64,000 nt of DNA from Acidobacterium sp. (GCA_003166955.1 PMUI01000098.1:55393-119392), one strand, 5' to 3'. Positions 44,573 to 53,129 are shown, counted from the first letter of the stretch. Made by a program: numbers and translations. The notes: a model not told the origin generated them from the letters alone.

Positions 44573-45427
44573 TCAGCCCAGGGTGCCAGTGGGCATGGGC
44601 ACGGCGACCGGTCCAGCCGCGGCGGAGCTGGTGACCCTGTCAAGATAGGCGAGAGAGGGGAAGTAGACCTGTGGGTTCTGCTCCATGACATCGAAATAGC
44701 CGCGGAGGAATTCTTCGGCGATGGTCTGCGGGTTCGACTCCATTTCCGCGGAGAGAACCTGGCGGGCCATGTCGAGCAGGAGCGCGTCGACTTTTTCGCC
44801 GAGGCCCTCGGCCTGCTTGAGTTCCCTGCGGTCGATGTAGGTGAAGGAGCCGCGGTTGGAGAGGACGATCAGCTCGGTTTCCTCACCGATGGAGGAGTCG
44901 TACTTGCGGGCGAGATAGTTGAGGTAAGTCAGGCGCAGGACGGTGGAGCGGAGGCTGAAGCTCTCGTTGTAGCGAGGCGTGAGGAGCTTGAGCATGGGGT
45001 TGATGGGGCGCGCGCCGGCGCCGACCACGCAGGGGCCGAAGGTTTCCATCACGGTGGAGGGCGGCTCGCAGAGCAGGACGCGGCCGGAGTTGTCGTCGGT
45101 GGAATTGCTGGCGACGAGGAACTGCATCGACGGAATCTGGGCGACGCCGTAGGAGCGGAACCAGTCGCCCATGACGCGCTTGATGCCTGGAACGATGTCC
45201 TGGCGGCTGGCGGCGTTGCAGGCCACCGAGGCGATTTCAGAGGCCAGCATTTTGCCGGCGCGAGGATCCTTAGCCGCGTAGGTGATGGCGAAGATGCGTT
45301 TGCCCGAGGTGACGGACATGAGGGCGGCATCGTTTTCGGCGGCCGACGAGCCGTCGTTGGCCGCGATGCGCGAATCGGCGCAGAGGATGGAGCCGCCCGG
45401 AAACGGGACCGCGATCCCTAAGGTCAT
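44573..45427 (-). CDS. Proteasome beta-like Ntn-hydrolase candidate (284 aa)
   Basis: The N terminus begins Met-Thr-Leu-Gly-Ile, and 16 residues after that Thr comes ADSR. If Met1 is removed, Thr becomes position 1, Asp position 17 and Arg position 19, the exact spacing of active proteasome beta subunits. A second landmark, SGKRIFAITYAAKDPRAG, resembles the Lys33 strand but ten residues late. The remaining fold (YLNYLARKYDSSIGEETELIVLSNRG) fits an alpha-beta-beta-alpha Ntn protein. The C terminus is long and ends PMPTGTLG. There are no proteasome, Pup or ATPase genes nearby. Function is inferred from the N-terminal pattern only. Confidence 0.55.
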   Translation of the reverse strand: MTLGIAVPFPGGSILCADSRIAANDGSSAAENDAALMSVTSGKRIFAITYAAKDPRAGKMLASEIASVACNAASRQDIVPGIKRVMGDWFRSYGVAQIPSMQFLVASNSTDDNSGRVLLCEPPSTVMETFGPCVVGAGARPINPMLKLLTPRYNESFSLRSTVLRLTYLNYLARKYDSSIGEETELIVLSNRGSFTYIDRRELKQAEGLGEKVDALLLDMARQVLSAEMESNPQTIAEEFLRGYFDVMEQNPQVYFPSLAYLDRVTSSAAAGPVAVPMPTGTLG

Positions 45428-45739
45428 TCCTCAAGGGCCTTTCGCAACTGTCAGGACGCGAGACAAAACGGGCACGCTCTCACGCGTGCTCTCATGTTTG
45501 CCGGGTTGTGTTTGCGGCTCCCGCAAAAACTGTACTGCAGAACGGATCTTTCCGAGGCACGTCTTCCGAGATGACGGCAGTAACAACAGACCCTATTGTT
45601 ATTCGATACGGGTGGCGAGGCGGGGTCAATGGAATGGCGGCCTATATTTCCGGTTGAGAACCAACGCGTTCAACATTGGCTGCGACGACAACGTTGGGTT
45701 GCGGGGCGGCCGCGGCGGGAAGGAGGGAACCGCGGCTGG
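45428..45739. other. Intergenic region without a supported gene
   Basis: About 310 bp between the divergent proteasome-like and TetR-type genes. It contains small dyads (CACGCTCTCACGCGTG at about 45472) and moderately AT-rich stretches such as CCCTATTGTTATTCGATACGGG, which suit promoters. A frame through it is open but has no family sequence before the regulator's ATG. Confidence 0.5.
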
Positions 45740-45769
45740 GTATACAGCGTATACGCTGTTGCGGTATAC
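45740..45769 (+). promoter_or_regulatory. Palindromic operator with three GTATAC boxes
   Basis: GTATAC occurs at 45740, 45749 and 45764. The middle one is the centre of a perfect 16-bp palindrome ACAGCGTATACGCTGT (45744-45759). The block ends 9 bases before the regulator's ATG, so a bound dimer would block transcription or initiation. This fits autorepression by the TetR-type protein. Confidence 0.7.
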
Positions 45770-45778
45770 ACCGTAGAC

Positions 45779-46360
45779 ATGGGAAGGATCTCAACTGCAG
45801 GCAGGATTTCATCGGCAGCCAGGAAACTGCTGGACCGGGAAGGCGCGGAGGCCGTGACCATGCGGCGCGTGGCGAAGGCTGTTGGGATCACGCCCATGGC
45901 GGTGTATCGCCACTTTGCGGATCGGGATGGCCTGCTGAACGCGCTGGCCGACGCGGGGTTCGGGGCGCTGGCGGCGCGGCTGGCGAGCACGCGGATGCCA
46001 GTGGAGGCCGAGGCGCGGGTGATGAAGGTGGTGGACGTGTTTCTGGATTTTGCGCTGGAGAAGCCGCGGCTGTTCGAGCTGATGTTTTTGCGGAGGCGCG
46101 AGGGGGCGCGGCGGTTTCCGGAGGATTTTCGCGCGGGGAAATCGCCGACGGCGAACTTTGCGGCGGCGGCGTTCGACGCGGGGATGCGGGATGGGGTCTT
46201 TCGCGACGACGATGCGTGGGAGATGACGTTTGAGACGGGGGCTTTGATCCAGGGCCTGGCCATGCTGTACGTGGGCGGACGTGTGGGGCTGAGTGAAAAG
46301 GAATTTCGGGCGCTGTGCCATCGAGCATTCGGGAGATATTTCCATGGAATCCGGCGGTAA
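45779..46360 (+). CDS. TetR-family transcriptional regulator
   Basis: A 193-residue regulator with an N-terminal helix-turn-helix (ISSAARKLLDREGAEAVTMRRVAKAVGITPMAVYRHFADRDGLL in outline). The open frame extends upstream, but the ATG at 45779 precedes the DNA-binding domain at the usual distance. The C-terminal domain (FLDFALEKPRLFELMFLRRREG) is of the general TetR_C type, with no clear ligand clue. It overlaps the Lnt-like gene by 17 bp, suggesting that it controls itself and that gene from the operator just upstream. Confidence 0.9.
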   Translation: MGRISTAGRISSAARKLLDREGAEAVTMRRVAKAVGITPMAVYRHFADRDGLLNALADAGFGALAARLASTRMPVEAEARVMKVVDVFLDFALEKPRLFELMFLRRREGARRFPEDFRAGKSPTANFAAAAFDAGMRDGVFRDDDAWEMTFETGALIQGLAMLYVGGRVGLSEKEFRALCHRAFGRYFHGIRR

Positions 46361-47810
46361 GTTGCGGAGTGGGTTGATTGCGCTGCTGGCGGCTGCATTG
46401 ACAGCGGCGGCGGTGTATTGGGGCAACGGCCTGATGCCGCGTTGGCCGCTGATGTGGGTGGCTCCGCTGCCGGTGCTGGTGTATGCGCTGCGGAACCGCG
46501 CGTGGCAGGCGGGGATCGTCGCGTTTGCGGCCTGGCTGGTGGGATGCCTGAATCTGCTCGGTTACATACGCCAGGGCGGCGTGCCGTTCATTGGGTGTCT
46601 GCTTTTCTTCAGCACGGAGGCGCTGGTGTTCGCCCTGGGCGTGCTGCTGCTGCGCGGGCTGGCGCGGCGGGGAGCGGTGTGGAGCGCGTGGGTGGCGTTG
46701 CCGGCGGTGTGGGTGACGTTTGAATTCATGCGGAATCTGCTGTGGCCGCATGGATCGGCGGGTTGCCTCGCATACTCGCAGCTGAATTTTCTACCGTTCC
46801 TGCAGGTGGCGTCGCTCACCGGGCCATGGGGGATGGGATTTGTGCTGTTGCTGTTTCCGGCCGGGCTGGCGCTGGGGATTCATCTGTGGGGAGAGGCGCG
46901 AGGATCGGCGGTGCGGGTTCTGGGAGCGACGGTGGGGTTGGTGGCGGCGGTGCTGATCTTTGGCGCGGCGCGGCTGGCGGTGGGGCAGCCTGGGCCGGAG
47001 GTGAAGGTAGGACTGGTGGCGTCGGACGTGGGGGCGAACGCGGGTGTAGCGGCGCCGGGTGCGCACGCGGCGCGGCTGTTCGGGGTGTACGCGCAGCAGG
47101 CGGGGGAACTGATCGCGCGCGGGGCGCAGGTGGTGGTGATGCCGGAGAACATGGGAGTGGTGGTCGATCCGGATGTGGGGAAGGTGGATGCGATCCTCCA
47201 GGGGGTCGCGGACCGGACGGGCGCGATGCTGGTGGTGGGAGTGAATCACCGGTCGGGGGCGGTGCGGCACAACGAGGCGCGGGTGTACGCGCCGGGGAGG
47301 CCGGTCGCGAGCTACGACAAGGAGCACCTGCTGCCGCCCTTCGAGAACATCTTTACGCCAGGGACGTCGCGGACGCTGTTCAGGGGCATGGGTACGGCGG
47401 CTGGTGGGACGTGGGGAGTGGCGATCTGCAAAGACATGGACTTCACCGAGCCGGCGCGGGGTTATGGGCGCGCGGGCGCGGGGCTCATGCTGTCGCCAGC
47501 GTGGGACTTTAAGATCGACGGCTTCTGGCATGGGCACATCGCGCGGATGCGCGCGGTAGAAGACGGGTTCAGCCTGGTGCGGGCGGCGAGAAACGGGTTG
47601 CTGTATGCGAGCGACGACCGCGGACGCGTGGTGGGCCAGACGGCGAGCAATGCGTCCGAGTTTGCGACGCTGCTGGCGGAGGTTCCCGCGGGGCACGATG
47701 GAACGCTCTTCCTGCTGCTGGGGGACTGGTTCGCGTGGTGCGCGATGGTGCTGGTGGTTTTGGTGTTCGGGCGGTTGTGGCTGGGAGGGCGGCGAACGAT
47801 CCTGGGGTGA
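46344..47810 (+). CDS. lnt: Apolipoprotein N-acyltransferase-like protein
   Basis: A 488-residue membrane protein with five to six N-terminal helices, a nitrilase-type catalytic domain and a C-terminal helix. The Glu-Lys-Cys triad is visible: Glu268 in MPEN, Lys326 in DKEHLLPPFE, Cys362 in AICKDMDF. Lnt transfers a third acyl chain to the N-terminal Cys of lipoproteins. The start at 46344 has GGGAGA upstream and lies within the regulator gene. Control by a dedicated TetR-type protein is unusual for a housekeeping lnt, so it may be a second, specialised copy. Confidence 0.82.
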   Translation: MESGGKLRSGLIALLAAALTAAAVYWGNGLMPRWPLMWVAPLPVLVYALRNRAWQAGIVAFAAWLVGCLNLLGYIRQGGVPFIGCLLFFSTEALVFALGVLLLRGLARRGAVWSAWVALPAVWVTFEFMRNLLWPHGSAGCLAYSQLNFLPFLQVASLTGPWGMGFVLLLFPAGLALGIHLWGEARGSAVRVLGATVGLVAAVLIFGAARLAVGQPGPEVKVGLVASDVGANAGVAAPGAHAARLFGVYAQQAGELIARGAQVVVMPENMGVVVDPDVGKVDAILQGVADRTGAMLVVGVNHRSGAVRHNEARVYAPGRPVASYDKEHLLPPFENIFTPGTSRTLFRGMGTAAGGTWGVAICKDMDFTEPARGYGRAGAGLMLSPAWDFKIDGFWHGHIARMRAVEDGFSLVRAARNGLLYASDDRGRVVGQTASNASEFATLLAEVPAGHDGTLFLLLGDWFAWCAMVLVVLVFGRLWLGGRRTILG

Positions 47811-47890
47811 GGGGAGCGGCATTGCTTCAATCCGGATGACATATGATCGAGAATTGGCTTGAGCGATCATAAGTTCTTCCTGGGATCACA

Positions 47891-48970
47891 ATGAAAACCG
47901 GCATTATCGGCCTGCCGCAGGTAGGCAAGACTTCTCTGTTCAGGATTCTGACGCGGGTGAACGTCGACGACCGCGGGTATTCGCGCGAGGCGCATCTGGG
48001 CGTGGCGAAGGTGCCAGACGACCGGCTGGACCGGCTTGCGGCACAGTACAACCCGAAGAAGCTGATCCACGCCACGGTGGAGTACGCCGACGTCGCGGCG
48101 ATCGGGCAGGAGGCGCTGAAGGAGACGGCGTTCCTGGCCAGCCTGCGCACGGTGGACGCGCTGATCCACGTGCTGCGCGCGTTTGAGGACGATTCGATTC
48201 CGCATGTGGGCGCTATCGATCCGCTGCGCGATGCGAAAAGCGTGGAGTTCGATCTGATGCTCAGCGACCTGACCCAGGTAGAGAAGCGGCTGGAGCGGCT
48301 CGAAAAAGATTTGAAGAAGATGCGGACGCCGGATCTCGAAAAGGAGAACGCGCTGCTCATCCGCTGCAAGGCGTCGCTGGAGCAAGAGACGCCGCTGAGG
48401 GAAATGGAGATGACCCCGGAGGAGAAGAAGCTGATCCGCGGATTCATGTTCCTGTCGCAGAAGCCGGTGTTGTACGCCGTGAACGTGTCGGAGAGCATGA
48501 CGCTGGGAGCGGACCTGGAGGCGGCTGCGGCGAAGTATGGCCTGACAGAGATTGCGTCGCGGCCGAATGCGGGCGCGACGGCGTTCTGCGGCAAGGTGGA
48601 AGCCGAGTTGTCGGAGATGGAGGACGAGGAGGCTACGGAGTTTCTGGCGTCGTATGGGCTGAAGGAGAGCGGGCTGGTGCGGCTGATCCGGCGCAGCTAT
48701 GAGCTGCTGGGGTTGATCAGCTTCTTCACCGTCGGCGAGGACGAGTGCCGCGCGTGGACGGTGCCGGCGAACTCGCGCGCGCAGGAAGCGGCGGGAGCGA
48801 TCCATACCGATCTCGAAAAGCATTTCATTCGCGCGGAGACGATCCACTGGGACACGCTGCTGGCGGCGGGGTCGGAGGCGGCGGCGCGTTCGCAGGGAAC
48901 GCTGCGGCTCGAGGGCAAAGACTATCTGGTGCAGGATGGCGACGTGCTGCACATTAGGCATAGTGGTTAG
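47891..48970 (+). CDS. ychF: YchF/OLA1-type P-loop GTPase/ATPase (divergent)
   Basis: A 359-residue protein with P-loop GLPQVGKTS, a long coiled region (about 125-190: LTQVEKRLERLEKDLKKM) and a C-terminal TGS domain (INSFFTVGEDECRAWTVP-like, then GAIHTDLEKHFIRAE). This is the YchF order. It differs from typical YchF: the G3 motif DxAGL reads DVAAI and the GEGLGN loop is missing. YchF proteins bind ribosomes and hydrolyse ATP. A tandem repeat follows the stop and a ZIP gene comes next. Confidence 0.85.
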   Translation: MKTGIIGLPQVGKTSLFRILTRVNVDDRGYSREAHLGVAKVPDDRLDRLAAQYNPKKLIHATVEYADVAAIGQEALKETAFLASLRTVDALIHVLRAFEDDSIPHVGAIDPLRDAKSVEFDLMLSDLTQVEKRLERLEKDLKKMRTPDLEKENALLIRCKASLEQETPLREMEMTPEEKKLIRGFMFLSQKPVLYAVNVSESMTLGADLEAAAAKYGLTEIASRPNAGATAFCGKVEAELSEMEDEEATEFLASYGLKESGLVRLIRRSYELLGLISFFTVGEDECRAWTVPANSRAQEAAGAIHTDLEKHFIRAETIHWDTLLAAGSEAAARSQGTLRLEGKDYLVQDGDVLHIRHSG

Positions 48971-49034
48971 CGGTCAGCTAAGCGCCGGTTAGCTAAAAAC
49001 CGGTTAGCTGAAAACCGGTTAGCGTTGAACGATT
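48963..49034 (+). repeat. Tandem repeat, 15-base unit GGTTAGCTAAAAACC
   Basis: Five to six copies of a 14-15 base unit (GGTCAGCTAAGCGCC, GGTTAGCTAAAAACC, GGTTAGCTGAAAACC, GGTTAGCGTTGAACG) beginning within the ychF stop codon region. Same unit family as 31546-31695. Confidence 0.85.
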
Positions 49035-49049
49035 AGTGGAAAGCTCGCG

Positions 49050-49769
49050 ATGATTCTTCCTCTGGTGCTTGGAAGCCTGGCTGCAGTCGCCGACATTGTC
49101 GGCGGCGTGGTGCTGGTGCAGCGCAACTGGACGCAGAAGTATCTGCGCTACTCGATTGCGCTGGGCGCGGGCTTCATGATGGCGGTGGCGATTCTGGACA
49201 TGCTGCCGGAGAGCATCAAGTTTTCGCCGCTGTGGGCGCCGGCGCTGGTGCTGGCCGGATACTGCGCCATTCATCTGCTGGAGCACACTATTACGCCGCA
49301 TTTTCATTTTGGCGAAGAGACACACGCGCACGAATTTCTGCACCGGCGCACAGGGTGGTCGGTGCTGTGCGGCCTGGCGGCGCACGCGTTTTTCGATGGC
49401 GTGGCGATCGCCTCAGGGTTCGTGCTGTCGAATGCGCTGGGATGGATGATTTTTGTGGCGATGATCCTGCACAAGGTGCCGGAGGGTTTCACGATAGCGT
49501 CGGTGATGCTGGCGTCGGGGCAGACGCGGCGGACGGCGGTGGTGTCGGCGGTGGTGCTTGCCGCCGCGACGATTGCGGGGGTGCTGATTATCGGATTGCT
49601 GCCGCGGTGGGTGCAGGCGGGACTGCCGCTGTCGGCGGGCGTGGCAATTTATGTTGCGGCGACGGACCTGGTGCCTGAGGTGAATCGCGAGCCGGGCGTG
49701 CGGATGGCGCTGGTGTTCTTCGCTGGCGTAGCGATCTTTGTGCTGGTGCGGATGCTGGCGCCGATTTGA
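49050..49769 (+). CDS. ZIP-family metal transporter
   Basis: A 239-residue membrane protein with about eight helices. ZIP signatures are present: GAGFMMAVAILDMLPES, HLLEH followed by a His-rich loop (HFHFGEETHAHEF), HAFFDGVAIASGF (helix 4 metal site) and HKVPEGFTIAS (helix 5). It would move zinc or another divalent metal into the cytoplasm or between compartments. No metal regulator is adjacent, and the repeat tract lies just upstream. Confidence 0.9.
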   Translation: MILPLVLGSLAAVADIVGGVVLVQRNWTQKYLRYSIALGAGFMMAVAILDMLPESIKFSPLWAPALVLAGYCAIHLLEHTITPHFHFGEETHAHEFLHRRTGWSVLCGLAAHAFFDGVAIASGFVLSNALGWMIFVAMILHKVPEGFTIASVMLASGQTRRTAVVSAVVLAAATIAGVLIIGLLPRWVQAGLPLSAGVAIYVAATDLVPEVNREPGVRMALVFFAGVAIFVLVRMLAPI

Positions 49770-49771
49770 AA

Positions 49772-49806
49772 GCAGCCGGTAGCCTGTGGCCTGTAGCCGG
49801 TAGCTG
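49772..49806. repeat. Short tandem repeat patch (AGCCGGTAGCCTGTGGCC)
   Basis: CAGCCGGTAGCCTGTGGCCTGTAGCCGGTAGCTG between the convergent ZIP and DUF1634 genes. The words are the same as in 24616-24645. Confidence 0.7.
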
Positions 49807-49832
49807 AAGCCGAAAAGGCTGCGGCATATTCG

Positions 49833-50237
49833 CTATTTGTGCAGGAACAAACTGTAGAGCAGGATCGCCAGGACAATCATGCTGACCGCCGTGTAGAGGC
49901 GGTCGCGCTCGAAGAGAAATCCAACGATGCACATGATGACGCGGGCGACAGGTGTGGCGATAAGGACGAGCAGCCCGAGCATGATGATGCTCTCGGGATT
50001 GAGGGCCGCGACGCCGTGGATGATGCCGCTGAAGTGCGTGAACTCTGCCGGCTCGGCGTGGAAATGCGCGTAGTCCGGTCGCGGACCGCTGGCGTGCGCC
50101 AGGTAGAGGATGCCGCCGGTGAGGACGATGGCGGCTGCCAGCATGACGCCGGTGCGGAGCATGACTCCAACCAGGATCTCAATGCGCTGATCGGTCCAGG
50201 TCGTGTTCGGCGCGGGTTGCGGAGTGGGAGTGTTCAT
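49833..50237 (-). CDS. DUF1634 membrane protein
   Basis: A 134-residue protein with three hydrophobic helices (LRTGVMLAAAIVLTGGILYLA, SIIMLGLLVLIATPVARVIMCIVGF, TAVSMIVLAILLYSLFL). The TWTDQRIEILVGVMLRTGV start is typical of DUF1634, which commonly accompanies TauE/SafE-type exporters. The start is 8 bp after the exporter stop on the same strand, so the two form an operon and likely a complex. Confidence 0.85.
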   Translation of the reverse strand: MNTPTPQPAPNTTWTDQRIEILVGVMLRTGVMLAAAIVLTGGILYLAHASGPRPDYAHFHAEPAEFTHFSGIIHGVAALNPESIIMLGLLVLIATPVARVIMCIVGFLFERDRLYTAVSMIVLAILLYSLFLHK

Positions 50238-50245
50238 GGGCGAGC

Positions 50246-51082
50246 TCACAGTTTGCCGGTCAGGCTGTTGACGATCATCTCGACGCCGAGCGCGGCGATC
50301 ACGAGGGCGAAGACGAGCTTGAGGGTGCGGACGTGGGCACGGACGAGCAGGCGCGAGCCGATGAGCGAGCCCAGGAGCACGCCGAGCATGACGGGCATGA
50401 CGAGCGCGGGTGCGAGATAACCGCTGCGGAGATAGAGTCCGGCGCTGGCTGCGGCGGTGACGCCGATCATGAAATTGCTGGTGGTGGTGGAGACTTTGAA
50501 GGGCAGCCGCATGGCCTGGTCCATGGCGATGACTTTGACGGCGCCGGAGCCGATGCCGAGGAGCCCCGACAGCGTGCCGGCGAGTGCCATCAGACCGAAG
50601 CCGGCGGGGACGCGCTGTGCAACGTAGTCCTGATGAGTGGTTGGGCTGGAGGGGAAGCTCCCCTGCAGCCTGAGGCGGAGGGCGAGGGGATCGGGCTTTT
50701 GGGTGAGGACTTCGTGGCGCTGCTTGACTGAGGCGTACGCGGAGTAGAGGAGCACAATGCCGAAGATGAATCCGATGGAGTGCGTGGGGACGCGTGTGGT
50801 GAGCCATGCTCCGAGCAGCGCGCCGAGGGTGGTGGCGATTTCGAGGAACATGCCGACGCGTATGTTCGAAAAACCTTCGCGGACGTAGGCGGCCGCGGCT
50901 CCCGAAGACGTCGCGATGACGGAGACGAGCGAGGCGCCGATGGCGAAGTGGATGTCGACGTGAAAGATGACAGTGAGAACCGGCACGATGACCACGCCGC
51001 CGCCGAGTCCGCTGAGCGCGCCGAGCAGGCCGGCAGCGATGGAACTGACGAGGAGGATGAGGGAGAACTCGATGGCGGTCAT
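50246..51082 (-). CDS. TauE/SafE-family anion exporter
   Basis: A 278-residue membrane protein with about eight helices. Family features are the two internal repeats with GALSGLGGGVVIVPVL (near residue 20) and GLLGIGSGAVKVIAMD (near 175). TauE/SafE proteins move sulfite, sulfoacetate or other organosulfonates; the substrate here is unknown. It pairs with the DUF1634 gene just downstream. Confidence 0.9.
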   Translation of the reverse strand: MTAIEFSLILLVSSIAAGLLGALSGLGGGVVIVPVLTVIFHVDIHFAIGASLVSVIATSSGAAAAYVREGFSNIRVGMFLEIATTLGALLGAWLTTRVPTHSIGFIFGIVLLYSAYASVKQRHEVLTQKPDPLALRLRLQGSFPSSPTTHQDYVAQRVPAGFGLMALAGTLSGLLGIGSGAVKVIAMDQAMRLPFKVSTTTSNFMIGVTAAASAGLYLRSGYLAPALVMPVMLGVLLGSLIGSRLLVRAHVRTLKLVFALVIAALGVEMIVNSLTGKL

Positions 51083-51104
51083 CGAGACGCTCCCGGGGCG
51101 TTGC

Positions 51105-51272
51105 TCATAGATCCACGGGGCGCATGCGTCCCGACAGCCGCTCGATGCGCAGACCTGAACCGCGAAGGGGCGAGTTCATCAGAAATTCCGCGAGATTCTC
51201 CTTCACGCCTTTTGCCGCAGGTTTTGTGCGCTTCGATTTCTTCGAGTTTGTTCGACGTTTCAGGTTGGGCAT
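51105..51272 (-). CDS. Small antitoxin-like ORF (55 aa) after treZ
   Basis: An ATG 8 bases after the treZ stop starts a 55-codon frame ending at 51105. The N-terminal half is very basic (LKRRTNSKKSKRTKPAAKG). The C-terminal half (EFLMNSPLRGSGLRIER, then a final RPVDL) resembles the toxin-binding tails of Phd/VapB-type antitoxins. No toxin gene follows: the next gene is the TauE-like exporter. A CGGAG site directly abuts the ATG, so translation would depend on coupling to treZ. It could be an orphan antitoxin or a DNA-binding remnant. Confidence 0.45.
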   Translation of the reverse strand: MPNLKRRTNSKKSKRTKPAAKGVKENLAEFLMNSPLRGSGLRIERLSGRMRPVDL

Positions 51273-51279
51273 CTCCGAG

Positions 51280-53070
51280 CTATTCGGATGTTAGAACAGC
51301 GAGCGAATCTGTTGGGAGGGTGAGGGAGTTGTTGCTGAGATGAATTTCGGATGAGGAGCCGAGGGCGATCGTCGATCCGGAGCGAACTTCGAGCTGAACG
51401 GGATTCGTGGCGAGGGAAAAGGCGACGGTGACCGCTCCGCGCTCCATGAGGACCCACTTCGCTTCTTCGCTGAAGCGAACTTCGACGTGGGAGAGATCAG
51501 GGTCGGTGAGGTCGGGCGTGGCATGGCGGAGGGCGATGAGTTTGCGGTACCACTCCAGCATTTCGGCGTGAGGCGGAGTGGTGCGCTCGTCCCAGTTGAG
51601 TTTCGAGCGCTGGAAGGTGCCGGGGTCCTGGGGATCCGGGATGTCGGTGGGGTTCCAACCAAAGGCGGCGAATTCCTTCCTGCGGCCTTCGGAGACGAGG
51701 CGGCCTAATTCCGGCTCGTGATTGGTGAAGTATTGGAAGGGCGACGACGCGGCCCATTCTTCGCCCTGGAAGAGCATCGGGACAAACGGCGCGGTGAGCG
51801 TGAGGGCCGCGGCGATTTTTGCACGGCCGTTGCTGACGATGTGCGCGAGGCGTTCGCCTTTGGCGCGGTTGCCGACCTGGTCGTGGTCCTGCGAGTAGCC
51901 GAGGAAGCGCGAGGCGGGCAGGTTGACGACGGGGCGGCCGTGAATGCGATCACGGTAGGGCGAGTAGCGGCCGTCGTAGACGAAGACGTCGCGGAGAGAT
52001 TTGGCGAGGTCGGCGAGGGATCCGAAGTCAGCGTAGTAGCCGCTGCGATCGCCGGTGAGCGCGGTGACGAGGGAGTGGTGGAAGTCGTCGCTCCACTGCG
52101 CGTCGAGGCCGTAGCCACACCCCGGCGCGCCAACTGCGGGTGCGCCGGGGACCCCGTAGCCGCCGGCTTCGCGCGCGGTGACGAGTCGCGGGTCGTTGAG
52201 ATCGCTTTCGGCGATGACTACATAGTTGCGGCCGGTGTGCGCCTGGAGCGCATGCACCTCGGCGCCGAGTTGCTCCATGAAATGGATCGCGGAGCGATCC
52301 ATGTAGGCGTGGACGGCATCGAGGCGGAGGCCGTCGAAGTGGTAATCGCGGAGCCACATCAGCGCGTTGTCGCAGAAGAAGCGGCGGACTTCGTGCGAGC
52401 CGGCGTCTTCGAGGTTGACGGCGTCGCCCCACGGCGTGTGGTGGGCATTCGTGAAGTACGGGCCGAATTTGCCGAGGTAATTGCCGTCGGGGCCCAGGTG
52501 ATTGTATACGACATCGAGCAAGACAGCGAGGCCCTTCGCGTGGCAAGCGTCGATGAATCGTTTAAGGGATTCGGGCGAACCGTAGGGCTGGTGCGGCGCG
52601 AAGAGGTCGACGCCGTCGTAGCCCCATCCTTGAATTCCGGGAAAGGAATTGACGGGCATCAGCTCGACGTGGGTGATGCCGAGTTCGCGCAGGGAATCGA
52701 GTTTGGTTTGCGCGGCGTCGAGCGTGCCTTCCGGGGTGAAGGTACCGATGTGGAGTTCATAGATGATGGCGCTCGAGAAGGGCGGCGCTTCCCAGGCGTC
52801 GTCGGTCCATCGGAAAGCGGCGTGATCGAGGAGGCGCGATGAGCCGTGGATGCCGTTGGGCTGCCACGGGGAGCGCGGATCGGGCAGTGCGAGGGCCTGA
52901 TCGTCGAGGGCGGGGTCGTCGAGGAAATACGCGTAGTCCACGCCGGGGCCGGCAGCGTCGATGTCGGCTTGCCACCAGCCTCCGTCCTGCTTTTCGAGCA
53001 GGTGCTTCTGTTTGGCAATTTGGACGCTGACTTTTTTGGCGTTGGGCGCCCAAAGACGAAAGCAATGCAT
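51280..53070 (-). CDS. treZ: Malto-oligosyltrehalose trehalohydrolase
   Basis: A 596-residue GH13_10 enzyme releasing trehalose from maltooligosyl-trehalose. It has an N-terminal CBM48-like domain (FRLWAPNAKKVSV) followed by the catalytic barrel with VVYNHLGPDGN, FDGLRLDAVHA (nucleophile Asp251), VIAESDLND (acid/base Glu288) and DHDQVGNRAKGER (Asp397). These positions fit the known TreZ triad. It is third in a minus-strand operon behind the SDR and GH15 genes. The partner TreY is not in this window. Confidence 0.93.
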   Translation of the reverse strand: MHCFRLWAPNAKKVSVQIAKQKHLLEKQDGGWWQADIDAAGPGVDYAYFLDDPALDDQALALPDPRSPWQPNGIHGSSRLLDHAAFRWTDDAWEAPPFSSAIIYELHIGTFTPEGTLDAAQTKLDSLRELGITHVELMPVNSFPGIQGWGYDGVDLFAPHQPYGSPESLKRFIDACHAKGLAVLLDVVYNHLGPDGNYLGKFGPYFTNAHHTPWGDAVNLEDAGSHEVRRFFCDNALMWLRDYHFDGLRLDAVHAYMDRSAIHFMEQLGAEVHALQAHTGRNYVVIAESDLNDPRLVTAREAGGYGVPGAPAVGAPGCGYGLDAQWSDDFHHSLVTALTGDRSGYYADFGSLADLAKSLRDVFVYDGRYSPYRDRIHGRPVVNLPASRFLGYSQDHDQVGNRAKGERLAHIVSNGRAKIAAALTLTAPFVPMLFQGEEWAASSPFQYFTNHEPELGRLVSEGRRKEFAAFGWNPTDIPDPQDPGTFQRSKLNWDERTTPPHAEMLEWYRKLIALRHATPDLTDPDLSHVEVRFSEEAKWVLMERGAVTVAFSLATNPVQLEVRSGSTIALGSSSEIHLSNNSLTLPTDSLAVLTSE

Positions 53071-53129
53071 TCAGCGGGCCTCGATGATCAATCGTAACGG
53101 TTGGATGAACGTATTCGGGAAGACCGGGA

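Noticed and set aside
45596..45778. N-terminal extension of the TetR-type regulator
   Set aside because: The frame is open, but it crosses the palindromic operator and has no family sequence; the ATG at 45779 fits the usual distance to the helix-turn-helix.
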